DNA of 64,000 nucleotides. Origin: Qipengyuania aestuarii. GTDB taxonomy: Bacteria; Pseudomonadota; Alphaproteobacteria; Sphingomonadales; Sphingomonadaceae. The notes under the pieces were generated by a model, which saw only the letters and a program-made list of their open reading frames with translations, made no database searches and was not told where the DNA came from. Position 1 is the stretch's first letter; each line of letters begins with the position of its first letter. This document shows positions 36,306-44,682 of this stretch, piece by piece. The translations under genes and the position numbers were made by a program. The DNA lies in assembly GCF_019711535.1 (NCBI RefSeq), contig NZ_JAIGNP010000002.1, positions 62,001 through 126,000 of the forward strand. The letters are read 5' to 3'.

Positions 36306-36517
36306 GTGATTCTTCCGATGCGGGATGACTTATAGCGCGGCGCCGCTAGGGCTCGCAGCAGATCTTGCTTCAGCGCCGGTTCCTGTTTTTGCCTATGGTC
36401 GGATGCTGAACCATTGGAAGGAGATTTGCCGGGCAGAGCGGACTTGACATCTTTGGGGTGCCGGATCGGATTCTGATGACTATGTTCCTCAGCCGGTCTT
36501 TTCGACTTGATACGCAT
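36302..36517 (-). CDS. small basic protein, 71 residues, coupled to HlyD
   Basis: An unrecognised 71-residue protein, Lys/Arg/His/Ser-rich with a helical C-terminal part (KQDLLRALAAPRYKSSRIGR). It begins 14 bases after the asparagine-synthetase-like gene and its stop overlaps the HlyD start (ATGA), which argues that it is translated. It shows no leader or double-glycine motif and no membrane segment. It could be an accessory or chaperone of the modification enzyme, or only a coupling frame. Confidence 0.45.
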   Translation of the reverse strand: MRIKSKRPAEEHSHQNPIRHPKDVKSALPGKSPSNGSASDHRQKQEPALKQDLLRALAAPRYKSSRIGRIT

Positions 36518-36531
36518 GGCAGGCTAAGTTC

Positions 36532-37983
36532 TCACGCTAGATATCGCCTAAGGACCGCATTAAGCTTGGCGGCATTCCAAATTCTCCCAATAAGAGGATA
36601 AGAAAAGCCCAAATGATAAGCCGACCGGCATTCGTCGAACAACGAACTGAGATTCATCATCTCAAAGTCAGAGACGGGTCCATCACCGAGCAATTCCTCG
36701 ACATCCACGAAGGCCATCTCGTGTCGCATTAACGCCCCATAGTGCTCCGGAAGCCGTGGAAATACAAAGGCGTCGCTCAATCCAAGTTTGATAAGGCTCG
36801 TCCGCATAAGAAACCTGTCGTGCCTAAATTCTCGTGGCAGGGCGCGACAGAAGTCGATGACAGTTGGCGAACAGAGCGGATTAATTGCCCAAATTCCGCG
36901 ACGCATGAACATGTCCGCACGTGCGCACCCTGCGACAACGGACGAGGTGCAAACGGTCCCAGGCACTTCCCATTCCTGACTGGTGTAAGTATTCTCCATC
37001 ATCAATTCATCGCCACCGATCCCAGCGATTAGGAGATCGAATTGCGCGTTACCGAGTGCATCAATGGCTTTGACACATGCTGGGCGATGATTGTCATCGA
37101 ACGCCGAAATGGAAGATTCATCCATTCGAAGTCCTGCGAAGGGCGGAAAGGCGTTGGCATTAGCCTCAGAGTCTTTAAGGCCTACCAGTTCGATGAGCTC
37201 ACGGCGCCGTAGCGCCTGTTGATCTCCAGCGATCCCGACCTGCAATAATCCGTAGGAGTAAACTTCCGGAAGTGAGGTAGCGGCGACGATTGCCAAAAGG
37301 CTAGAGTCCAAACCGCCACTGACTTCGACCAAAGACTTTTTCGATTTGGTCCTGAAACGGCTTAACTGTTGGGATAACAAATCGGTGAACGCCTTAGATA
37401 TATTAGCGTTGTGCAGGACTGGCGTAGACCCCAAGATATCTCGCTCAGGCGCTGATTTGAAAGTAAGACCGCTCGAATTAAAGTGAACTTCCTCGCCGGG
37501 CCAGAAGTTAAACGTAGATTCGATGACTTGGTCCCGAATCCGCGTTGCGCCATGATCGATGAAAATCTTGCAAGCCGTTAAATTCGGTCGTGGATCTATA
37601 AGGGCTGCAACAGCTTGCTCATAGCGCCACGTTATAACCAGCCGGTCCTCTTGGATTGCAACATAGATAGGCGAGGTTCCGGTATAGGTGCGTGCTGCGA
37701 TAACCTCCGCCCCTCCAGGGTCGCGGCGAACACAGATGGCAATCCCTTCATAATCGACGAATGAGCGATAAGCGTCCATCCTCGCCGTCGCTCCCTGTGT
37801 CGCTGCAAAAGGATCTCGGCCTTCACCAATCCAATAAAAATCCCCCTCATCAGAGCCAGAGTTTTCAACGTGCAAATGGGGAGACTCGAAAGCATTAAGG
37901 GAGCGTTCGTAAAACCCGATAATGTTTTTGCACCCCTCCACGTTTCTGGAGATTTCGTTTAGTCCAATACAGAGATCGAGCAT
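36532..37983 (-). CDS. asparagine-synthetase-like amide/macrolactam-forming enzyme (lasso-cyclase-like)
   Basis: A 483-residue protein with an N-terminal Ntn-like region and a C-terminal ATP-pyrophosphatase domain. The PP-loop SGGLDSS is at about 222-228, followed by IAGIGGDE, both typical of AsnB and of lasso cyclases (McjC). The N-terminal Cys2 required for glutamine hydrolysis is absent (MLDLCIGLN), as in lasso cyclases that activate a side-chain acid and close a ring. ATG 37983 is used; TTG 38040 would add 19 residues. It follows the candidate precursor gene. No B-type (transglutaminase-like) lasso partner is nearby. Confidence 0.8.
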   Translation of the reverse strand: MLDLCIGLNEISRNVEGCKNIIGFYERSLNAFESPHLHVENSGSDEGDFYWIGEGRDPFAATQGATARMDAYRSFVDYEGIAICVRRDPGGAEVIAARTYTGTSPIYVAIQEDRLVITWRYEQAVAALIDPRPNLTACKIFIDHGATRIRDQVIESTFNFWPGEEVHFNSSGLTFKSAPERDILGSTPVLHNANISKAFTDLLSQQLSRFRTKSKKSLVEVSGGLDSSLLAIVAATSLPEVYSYGLLQVGIAGDQQALRRRELIELVGLKDSEANANAFPPFAGLRMDESSISAFDDNHRPACVKAIDALGNAQFDLLIAGIGGDELMMENTYTSQEWEVPGTVCTSSVVAGCARADMFMRRGIWAINPLCSPTVIDFCRALPREFRHDRFLMRTSLIKLGLSDAFVFPRLPEHYGALMRHEMAFVDVEELLGDGPVSDFEMMNLSSLFDECRSAYHLGFSYPLIGRIWNAAKLNAVLRRYLA

Positions 37984-38077
37984 AAATATTTGATTTCGTA
38001 TAAATAAGACTTGCCCCACCCAACCAGACCCAAGTGGCAAGATAGGAAGAAAAAGCCTTCGTCAATAACTAAAATGA

Positions 38078-38102
38078 GGCCGAAGCAAATCAAGCTTCGA
38101 CC
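38078..38102 (-). terminator. hairpin between peptide gene and modification enzyme
   Basis: On the minus strand GGTCGAAGC pairs with GCTTCGGCC (nine pairs including one G-T) around a seven-base loop, just after the precursor stop. It mirrors the hairpin after the other peptide gene at 26749 and could lower expression of the downstream enzyme genes relative to the precursor. Confidence 0.65.
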
Positions 38103-38111
38103 CCAAAATAT

Positions 38112-38294
38112 TCAGCTCGCCATTTGATCGGCTGCGATTACGTTTGAACTCATACTGTTCCACTCGCGAGATTGATTATCCACACCGCCGAGGTTCTTGT
38201 ATCCACCTCCGACTTGCACCAGCTCCTCGCCTTTCAAGACGCGGGGTGAGCGCGAAAACACGCTATTAAATTTATGCTGAGAAGCTTTATTCAT
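38112..38294 (-). CDS. double-glycine-leader RiPP precursor peptide, 60 residues
   Basis: ATG 38294 has AAAGGAA upstream (a TTG two codons earlier is less likely). Residues 20-31, LKGEELVQVGGG, match the double-glycine leader consensus: Leu at -12, Glu at -8, Leu at -7, Val at -4 and Gly-Gly at -2/-1. Cleavage after G31 leaves a 29-residue core beginning YKNLGGVDNQ and rich in Asn, Ser and Gln. With cleavage one residue earlier the core starts with Gly and has Asp at position 9, the geometry of lasso rings. It lies first in the operon with the lasso-cyclase-like enzyme and the C39 exporter. No known family is recognised. Confidence 0.75.
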   Translation of the reverse strand: MNKASQHKFNSVFSRSPRVLKGEELVQVGGGYKNLGGVDNQSREWNSMSSNVIAADQMAS

Positions 38295-39075
38295 CCTCAA
38301 GTTCCTTTAGTTACAGAACCCATAGCATTTCAGTAATTGAAATCTATATGGGCACATCAGTGCTAATGATTCTTAAGTCAAAGTAAACTAGGTAAATTAC
38401 ACTAGGATTGAGGAAAATTTTAATATTTGACCTAATGGGTTGATCGCTCGGTAGTTGGGAAAGAGTAAGCCCGCATTATATCCAACGAGGGTTTCCATCA
38501 GCGAGAAATAATTCCCTTGATCAATTTTAGCCTGAAGCGCAGCACAGTTGATAAAGCAGAGCTAGGAAATTCTTTGCGCACCGTCAGCTTTGCTTGGCGT
38601 CGGTCACCCGAAGCAGAGCGAGCATGATCTCCAAAATGTTCTGAGCTCAAACCACTGAGCTAAGCAGAATTCCAAATAAATTTTTGAGTGAGTGGGCCGA
38701 GAAATTCGCAATCATCTATCCAACATCTTCTCGAAAATAACTCTAATCTCGCAATTTTTTGTCCCTCGTTCTTTCTACAGTAGAATTACGCCCGGCAGAG
38801 GAGCGAATGTGTGCGGTAAACACGGGACCTGCTTCCCACTCCCGTTTCTCGGCGTCGACGTAGGATATCGCATAGCGATGCTTTCATTACGAATTGTCGT
38901 ATCAATGGGATACGAGAATGATAATTCCAGGCTGTCCAAGTATGGGCTCTTGAGCGGGACCGGCCTGCTTTCCTTCGCCACCTCCGTGGTGGAGCGATAC
39001 TACGGCCAAGTTGGCGGTTTGGAATAATGAGTCAAAGAAGTTCACGCTAATAAAACCCGCAACGAAGACGTTAAG
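38295..39075 (+). other. 780-base A+T-rich region upstream of the peptide operon
   Basis: No gene is firmly supported. The part next to 38294 should contain the minus-strand operon promoter and has long A+T runs (38330-38440). A 40-codon plus-strand frame at 38907-39029, ending YYGQVGGLE, is noted but lacks a clear ribosome-binding site. Confidence 0.45.
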
Positions 39076-39303
39076 ATGCGATCATTCAGCGCTGAATTGG
39101 TGAAGACTGCCAACACGGCCGAGATCCAGTCCAGGCAGGCTTTGATTGTTCAGAAAATTGCAGAACTTAAGCCGATACTGGAAGACGCATTCAGTTTCGT
39201 GAGTAAAATCGAAATCGCCCGGCATGAGCTTCACGATGATTTTGGTCGACTGCGGGAATACGTAGCCAAATTTGGGTCGGATTGGGACAGAGTAGCAAGA
39301 TAG
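39076..39303 (+). CDS. hypothetical helical protein, 75 residues
   Basis: The product reads as an amphipathic, mostly helical protein (VQKIAELKPILEDAFSFVSK ... LREYVAKFGSDWDRVAR) with balanced charge, unlike a random frame. No signal, membrane helix or known motif is seen, and the ribosome-binding site is weak. It lies at the right edge of the peptide island. Confidence 0.4.
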   Translation: MRSFSAELVKTANTAEIQSRQALIVQKIAELKPILEDAFSFVSKIEIARHELHDDFGRLREYVAKFGSDWDRVAR

Positions 39304-39337
39304 CAGAGTCAGCTATCCGCACTTTCACTGCCAGAAA

Positions 39338-39360
39338 CGGACAGTCCGCAAGCGGCCCAA
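39338..39360 (+). repeat. copy of GGACAGTCCGC intergenic repeat
   Basis: Contains CGGACAGTCCGCAAGCGGCC, a close match to the copy at 46683. It sits exactly between the peptide island and the LysR gene. Confidence 0.5.
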
Positions 39361-39376
39361 TTGCGGGCGCGAGATA

Positions 39377-40195
39377 TCACCCAACTCTTCCGTGACGGGC
39401 AAGGAAATCGATAACGATCTCGACACGTCTGGGAAGGTTTGCTGCCCGGCCGGTATAGACGATGTGAAATGGTTCGGTGAAGGTTAGCGCCGGGTCTAGC
39501 ACGGAGAGATGGCCGCTATTTAGCATATCGTCTATGGAGAAACGCGGGACAAACCCTTGGGCCGACCCTGCCCGGACCGCCGCGATAATCGTCGCGCCAT
39601 CATCTGCGAGAAAGGGAGGCGGGTCCCTGTGCCACTTCGTGTCGGCACGGGCGTAGGAGAGACCGAAAAAGGGCAGACTGGCGTCGCTGCCCGCGTTCAC
39701 CAGCTCCACCTCACCCAGCGATCGGGTGAATAGACTGGAATCGGGTAGTGAACCGGCCCTGATCGCAAGATCCATACCTGCTTCGGCCAGCGGCGAAACA
39801 CGGTCGGACAGGCAAAGTTCGATGCTTATCGCTGGATGTTCTGCATGGAACCGATCCAAGAAGGGCGCGAGAATATAGCTCGCATAAACCGCGCTGGTCG
39901 CAATCCGGACCAGTCCCTCGGGCCGATCCTTTGCCATATCGCGTTCCAGGGCGGATAATTCGGCCACGATCGTCCGCCCGCGCCCGGCGAAGGCCTCGCC
40001 CGCCTCGGTTGGCGTTACATGGCGGGTGCTGCGATGGAAAAGCATGACGCCGAGCCGTTTTTCAAGGCGTGCAATCGCTTTACTGACGGCGGATGCAGTG
40101 CGGCCAGTGCTGCGGGCGGCTTCGGAAAAGCTGCCGCTATCGATCACGGCGATCACCAGTTCGAGCTCAGCAAGGCGATTGTTGGGTGCGATCAT
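39377..40195 (-). CDS. LysR-family transcriptional regulator
   Basis: A 272-residue regulator: N-terminal winged helix (LVIAVIDSGSFSEAARSTGR ... SAVSKAIARLEKRLGVMLFHR) and a periplasmic-binding-like effector domain (about 85-270). ATG 40195 is chosen as the usual distance before the helix-turn-helix; a longer start at 40231 is possible. It is divergent from the MFS gene and probably controls that operon. Confidence 0.92.
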   Translation of the reverse strand: MIAPNNRLAELELVIAVIDSGSFSEAARSTGRTASAVSKAIARLEKRLGVMLFHRSTRHVTPTEAGEAFAGRGRTIVAELSALERDMAKDRPEGLVRIATSAVYASYILAPFLDRFHAEHPAISIELCLSDRVSPLAEAGMDLAIRAGSLPDSSLFTRSLGEVELVNAGSDASLPFFGLSYARADTKWHRDPPPFLADDGATIIAAVRAGSAQGFVPRFSIDDMLNSGHLSVLDPALTFTEPFHIVYTGRAANLPRRVEIVIDFLARHGRVG

Positions 40196-40292
40196 CGATG
40201 AATTCAATTCACAGCAGCTGGTCGAAACCATAGCCTAATATCATAAGCCCGTGCGGACTATCCAACGGTTCCTCCACACGCCGGGACCGCCG

Positions 40293-41513
40293 ATGACCGA
40301 TTGCACACACCCTTCCCTCCCATCGACCGCGATGACCGACCATGCCCACCCCTCCCCTGCCAACCGGCGTGGCCTGATCGCGCTGGCGGCGGGATCGTTC
40401 GGGATCGGGCTGACCGAATTCGTCATCATGGGCCTGCTGCCGCAGGTCGCGCGAAGCCTCGACGTCGGGATCGCGAGCGCAGGCCTGCTGGTGGCGGGTT
40501 ACGCCCTGGGGGTCGTCTTCGGCGGCCCGGTGCTGACGCTGCTGACCGCCAGAGCGTCGCGCAAGATGGTGCTGCTGATGCTGATGGGTGTCTTCATGAT
40601 CGGCAATCTCGCCTGTGCGCTCGCCCCGACATATACGGCCCTGATGCTGGCGCGGATCGTAACCGGGTTCGCGCATGGCACCTTCTTCGGCGTCGGCGCG
40701 ATAGTGGCGCAGCAGCTGGTCCCGCCGGAGCGAAAAGGCTCGGCCATTGCGCTGATGTTCACCGGGCTGACGCTGGCTAACGTGCTCGGCGTGCCGTTCG
40801 GCACATGGATCGGACAGGCCTGGGGCTGGCGTGCGACCTTTCTGGTCATCTGCGTGCTCGGGATTTTCGCCCTCTCAGCGATCGCGCTGTGGGTGCCGCG
40901 GCTGCCGGTCGAACGCGCGCCGCGCAAGGCTCGCACCGAACTAGCGGCCATGCTGAGAAGGAGACCGCTGCTGGGCTTTGCGATGACGGTGCTGGGCTTT
41001 GCCGGCGTCTTTCTGTTGTTCACCTATATCGCGCCGGTGCTGACCCGTATGAGCGGGTTTGCGGACAGTGCAGTGGCGCTGCTGCTGCTGCTGTTCGGCG
41101 TTGGGCTGGTTAGCGGCAATCTGGCTGGCGGATGGCTGGCCGACCGGAACCTGCGCCGCGCGGTCCTCGGCACGCTGCTGGCGCTGGCGGCGACGCTGAT
41201 CCTATCGCGCTGGGCCTTCGGCTCCATGCCCGGAGCGGCGCTGGCGATCGCGATGTTCGGCGCGGTGGCGTTCGGCACCGTCGCTCCGCTGCAGGCGTGG
41301 ACGATCCGGCAGGCGCGCGGCGCGGACGAGGCGCTCGCCTCCACCTTCAACATCTCCGCCTTCAATCTGGGCAACGCCATCGGCGCATGGATCGGCGGCC
41401 TCGTGCTGAGCGCCGGATGGGGCCTGCCCGCCCTCTTCTTCGTCGCCGCAGTCCCGCCGGGACTGGCTGCGGCCATCGCTTTCCTCACCATCGAACCGGA
41501 GACCACGCCATGA
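40293..41513 (+). CDS. MFS transporter, DHA1 (AraJ/YdhP-like) exporter
   Basis: About 406 residues with twelve membrane helices and the family signature GFAHGTFFGVGAIVAQQLV and SAFNLGNAIGAWIGG found in arabinose-efflux-type and drug exporters. Starts at GTG 40251, ATG 40293 and ATG 40332 are all possible; none has a strong ribosome-binding site. The stop overlaps the next gene (ATGA at 41510), forming an operon with a GDSL hydrolase and an SDR under the divergent LysR gene. Confidence 0.9.
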   Translation: MTDCTHPSLPSTAMTDHAHPSPANRRGLIALAAGSFGIGLTEFVIMGLLPQVARSLDVGIASAGLLVAGYALGVVFGGPVLTLLTARASRKMVLLMLMGVFMIGNLACALAPTYTALMLARIVTGFAHGTFFGVGAIVAQQLVPPERKGSAIALMFTGLTLANVLGVPFGTWIGQAWGWRATFLVICVLGIFALSAIALWVPRLPVERAPRKARTELAAMLRRRPLLGFAMTVLGFAGVFLLFTYIAPVLTRMSGFADSAVALLLLLFGVGLVSGNLAGGWLADRNLRRAVLGTLLALAATLILSRWAFGSMPGAALAIAMFGAVAFGTVAPLQAWTIRQARGADEALASTFNISAFNLGNAIGAWIGGLVLSAGWGLPALFFVAAVPPGLAAAIAFLTIEPETTP

Positions 41514-42742
41514 CAGCTCGCAGGCCGCTTGCCGCGACACTTCCTCTCGCCCTTACCGCGATGATCCCCCAAGTATGTCATGCCCAGACCGCTGACCCGC
41601 GTGCCGATCAATGGGTTCCGCTGTGGACGGCCAGCCCGCAGCGTGTGTGGGACGACGAGAATTCCTTCTTCGAAACGGGGCTTCCTGCGCAGATCGAGGG
41701 GGTGGCGGTCGACCAGCCGCTCACGCTCGCGCTGCCGAGCGACCGTGTCCGGATCGAGTTCTCCAACCGCTACGGGGCAAGTCCGCTCGAGCTGGCGGAC
41801 GGGACGGTGCGCTGCCTCGATGCAGGCGAGGGGAAAACCATCGCACCGCTCACCTTCGCGCAGTCGGCGCGCGTAAGCGCACCGGCCGGCGCGACCGCGC
41901 TCAGCGACCCGGTTGCCATGAATGGCTGCCGCAGGATCGCCGTGCGGATTCGCTTTGCCGGAGAAAACGGCGGCGACTTCCACTGGGACGCGCGCGAGAC
42001 GAGCCGCTTCGTGACCGCCGATGGGGCAGAGGGCACGATGACCGCCCGGCTCGCCCTGTCGGCCGTCTATGGCGATGTTGACGCGCGCGAAGTCGTGGTG
42101 GCGCTGGGCGATTCGATTACCGATGGCAACGGCGCGCAGGTGGATGCGATGGCCCGCTGGCCGGACTATCTGGCGCAGGATCTTGCCCCGCAGAACATCG
42201 TGGTGGTGAACGCCGGGATCTCGGGCAATCGCCTGCTCTCGCCGGGCATGGGGGAGCCGGCGCTGGAACGCATCGCGAGCGAGGTCTTCGCGCTGCCGAG
42301 GGCGGACACGGTGGTGGTCCTGATCGGGACCAACGACATCGCCTGGCCCGGCACGCCCTTCCGACCCGACGAGCCTATGGTCACGCTCGAGGCGTTGCAG
42401 GACGGGGTGCGCAGCTTGATCGCGCAGGCGGAGCTTCACGGCACCCGGATGATCCTCTCCACCATCGCGCCCTTCGGCGATGCGCTGCCCGGCACACCGA
42501 TGGAGGGCAATTACTGGACGCCCGAAAAGGACGCGCTGCGCCGCGCGTTCAACGACTGGCTGCGCGCCCATCAGGGATCGGCCACGCTGTTCGATCTCGA
42601 TCGCCTGCTCGCCCACCCGGCCGATCCGGTCCGGCTTCTCCCCGCCTACGACAGCGGCGACCGGCTGCATCCGGGCGCGCAGGGCAACCGTGCGATCGCC
42701 GATGCGTTGGTGACACTCATCCAGTCAGGAGACAGACATTGA
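41510..42742 (+). CDS. secreted SGNH/GDSL hydrolase
   Basis: A 410-residue esterase-type enzyme with a signal peptide (cut near VCHA-Q). An N-terminal beta domain (about 30-190) precedes the SGNH fold: block I GDSITDG with S202, the Gly block NAGISGNRLL, block III GTNDIAWPG, and block V DRLHPG with D384 and H387. It probably de-esterifies a sugar or small ester in the periplasm. It overlaps the neighbouring genes by four bases on each side. Confidence 0.88.
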   Translation: MTARRPLAATLPLALTAMIPQVCHAQTADPRADQWVPLWTASPQRVWDDENSFFETGLPAQIEGVAVDQPLTLALPSDRVRIEFSNRYGASPLELADGTVRCLDAGEGKTIAPLTFAQSARVSAPAGATALSDPVAMNGCRRIAVRIRFAGENGGDFHWDARETSRFVTADGAEGTMTARLALSAVYGDVDAREVVVALGDSITDGNGAQVDAMARWPDYLAQDLAPQNIVVVNAGISGNRLLSPGMGEPALERIASEVFALPRADTVVVLIGTNDIAWPGTPFRPDEPMVTLEALQDGVRSLIAQAELHGTRMILSTIAPFGDALPGTPMEGNYWTPEKDALRRAFNDWLRAHQGSATLFDLDRLLAHPADPVRLLPAYDSGDRLHPGAQGNRAIADALVTLIQSGDRH

Positions 42743-43515
42743 AACTCGACCTTTCGGGCCGTTCGGCCCTCGTGACCGGTTCCACCGCCGGGATCGGCTT
42801 CGCAGCCGCCAAGGCGCTGGCCGAATGCGGCGCGCGCGTATTCGTCAACGGGCGCGATGAAGGCCGCACCACCGAGGCGGCCGGGCGAATAGCGGCGGGC
42901 GCGCAGCCCGTGGCCGGCGATGTCGGCACGGCACAAGGGTGCAAGGCGATCCACGCCGCCACCGGCCCGGTCGACATCCTCGTCAACAATGCCGGGATCT
43001 TCGAGCCGGCCGACTTCTTCGATACCGACGACGAGACATGGGATCGCCACTGGCAGGTCAATGTGATGAGCGCGGTGCGCCTGTCGCGCGCCTATGCCCC
43101 GGCGATGGTCGACAAGGGCTGGGGCCGGATCGTGATGCTGGGCTCCGAAAGCGCGTTCAACATCCCGGCCGAGATGATCCATTACGGCGTGAGCAAGACT
43201 GCCGACGTCGCCTTCGCGCGCGGCCTTGCGAAACGGCTGGCGGGGACCGGGGTGACGGTCAACTCGGTCCTGCCCGGCCCGACGCTGTCCGAAGGGCTGG
43301 AAGAGATGCTCGCCGATAAAGCCGCGCAGAGCGACAAGCCGCTGGAGGAGGTCGCCGCCGACTTCGTGATGGAGAACCGCCCGACCTCGATCATCCAGCG
43401 TGCGGCAAGCGTGGAGGAGGTGGCCAGTATGATCGCCTATGTCGCGTCGCCGCTGTCCAGCGCCACCACCGGCGCGTCGCTGCGCGTCGATGGCGGCGTG
43501 GTGGACAGCATCTAG
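42739..43515 (+). CDS. short-chain dehydrogenase/reductase
   Basis: A 258-residue Rossmann-fold oxidoreductase. TGSTAGIG (14-21) binds NAD(P); NNAG near 84-87; active-site Ser and Y-x3-K in HYGVSKTA. The start is a TTG overlapping the upstream stop (TTGA), the only start giving a full N-terminus. It is the last gene of the plus-strand operon; its substrate is unknown. Confidence 0.92.
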   Translation: MKLDLSGRSALVTGSTAGIGFAAAKALAECGARVFVNGRDEGRTTEAAGRIAAGAQPVAGDVGTAQGCKAIHAATGPVDILVNNAGIFEPADFFDTDDETWDRHWQVNVMSAVRLSRAYAPAMVDKGWGRIVMLGSESAFNIPAEMIHYGVSKTADVAFARGLAKRLAGTGVTVNSVLPGPTLSEGLEEMLADKAAQSDKPLEEVAADFVMENRPTSIIQRAASVEEVASMIAYVASPLSSATTGASLRVDGGVVDSI

Positions 43516-43527
43516 CGGCGCACGAGC

Positions 43528-44682
43528 TCAGCCGGCGAGGATGGCCTGCGCCAGTTCTGCGGGATGCGTCAGCGCGACCATGTGCGGGGCGTCGGGAATG
43601 ACGGTGATATCGGCGCCAAGCCGTCGCATCAGTTCGGGCGGGGTCGATCGGTCGACCTCGCCCGCGATGATCGACACGGGCGGTTCGAGCGCGTCGAGCC
43701 TCTCTTCCAGCGCAAGCGTCGCCAGCACCCGCCAGGCCGCCGCCCATTCCTCTGGCGAGGCCGCGCGCACGCAGTTTCGTGCATAGCGGGTCGGCCAGTC
43801 GTTGCGGGCGAGATCGCCGGGCCGGAACCAGCGCGTCAGGCTCGGGATGATCTGCGCTTCCAGCCCGTCGTTCTCTGCCGCCTGCGCGCGCTCTTCGAAG
43901 GCGGGAAACGACCATGCCGTCGCCGCGATCACGGTCAGGCCGCCGGCCAGATCGGGCCGCTGCAAGCCCAGTTCGAGCGCGATCGATCCGCCCAGCGACA
44001 GGCCGGTGACATGCGCCCGACCGATACCCAGCCGTTCGAGCAGGTCCGCGACGTCTGCCGCGTAATGCGCCAGATCGGCGACATGCGGTGCGCCTGCCGC
44101 TGCGCCGAAGCCGCGCAGGTCGATCGCGATGACGCGGTAGCGCGCGGTGAGATGGGGAATGACGCGCGACCACATGCGCCAGTCCAGCCCCAGCGCATGC
44201 AGCAGGACCATCGGCGGTTTCTCACCGCCGCTGTCGAACAGCGCGGTCGTGTGATCGCGCAGCGCGAAGGGGCGCGCGGTGAGCAGTATTTCCCCGCGTT
44301 CGGCGGCAACCTCTTCGACGATCCGTGCCATCGTGAGTGCGCGCGGATAGCCAGCATAGACCGAAACATGCTCCGCGCTGGCCATGATCTCGCCGGGCGA
44401 CAGGCCGCAATCGAGGGCGAAGCCGATATGCGTGCGCAGCTGCGCCTCGCACCCGCCCAGCGCGCCGAGCATGGCGATCGTCTCCAGCTCGCGCTCGGCC
44501 ACGCCCAGCGCGGCATCGGCGATGACCGACCCGAACGCATGGGTGACCAAGTTGTCCGCCAGGCGCCGGGAGCGGGCGGCGGTGGCGGACAGGATGCCGT
44601 CCATCGCGCCGCCGGTGACCCGCCGCATCGCCAGCGCGCCGATCTTTGCCGACTGGTCGGGAAGGTCTGCGAACACACTCAT
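43528..44682 (-). CDS. carboxymuconolactone-decarboxylase / alpha-beta hydrolase fusion
   Basis: A 384-residue fusion. Residues about 15-125 are an AhpD/CMD-like helical domain (ERELETIAMLGALGGCEAQL ... HVSVYAGYPRAL). Residues about 140-384 are an alpha/beta hydrolase with nucleophile S229 (GLSLGG), an acid near GEVDRSTP and His in DAPHMVAL, similar to PcaD enol-lactone hydrolase. The known PcaL fusion has the hydrolase first; here the order is reversed. The ATG overlaps the aldo/keto reductase stop. A role in a protocatechuate-like or lactone pathway is inference. Confidence 0.85.
   Translation of the reverse strand: MSVFADLPDQSAKIGALAMRRVTGGAMDGILSATAARSRRLADNLVTHAFGSVIADAALGVAERELETIAMLGALGGCEAQLRTHIGFALDCGLSPGEIMASAEHVSVYAGYPRALTMARIVEEVAAERGEILLTARPFALRDHTTALFDSGGEKPPMVLLHALGLDWRMWSRVIPHLTARYRVIAIDLRGFGAAAGAPHVADLAHYAADVADLLERLGIGRAHVTGLSLGGSIALELGLQRPDLAGGLTVIAATAWSFPAFEERAQAAENDGLEAQIIPSLTRWFRPGDLARNDWPTRYARNCVRAASPEEWAAAWRVLATLALEERLDALEPPVSIIAGEVDRSTPPELMRRLGADITVIPDAPHMVALTHPAELAQAILAG

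Noticed and set aside
38692..39027. 111-residue plus-strand frame upstream of the peptide operon
   Set aside because: No coherent protein character over most of its length; only the last 40 codons were noted as a possible small peptide.
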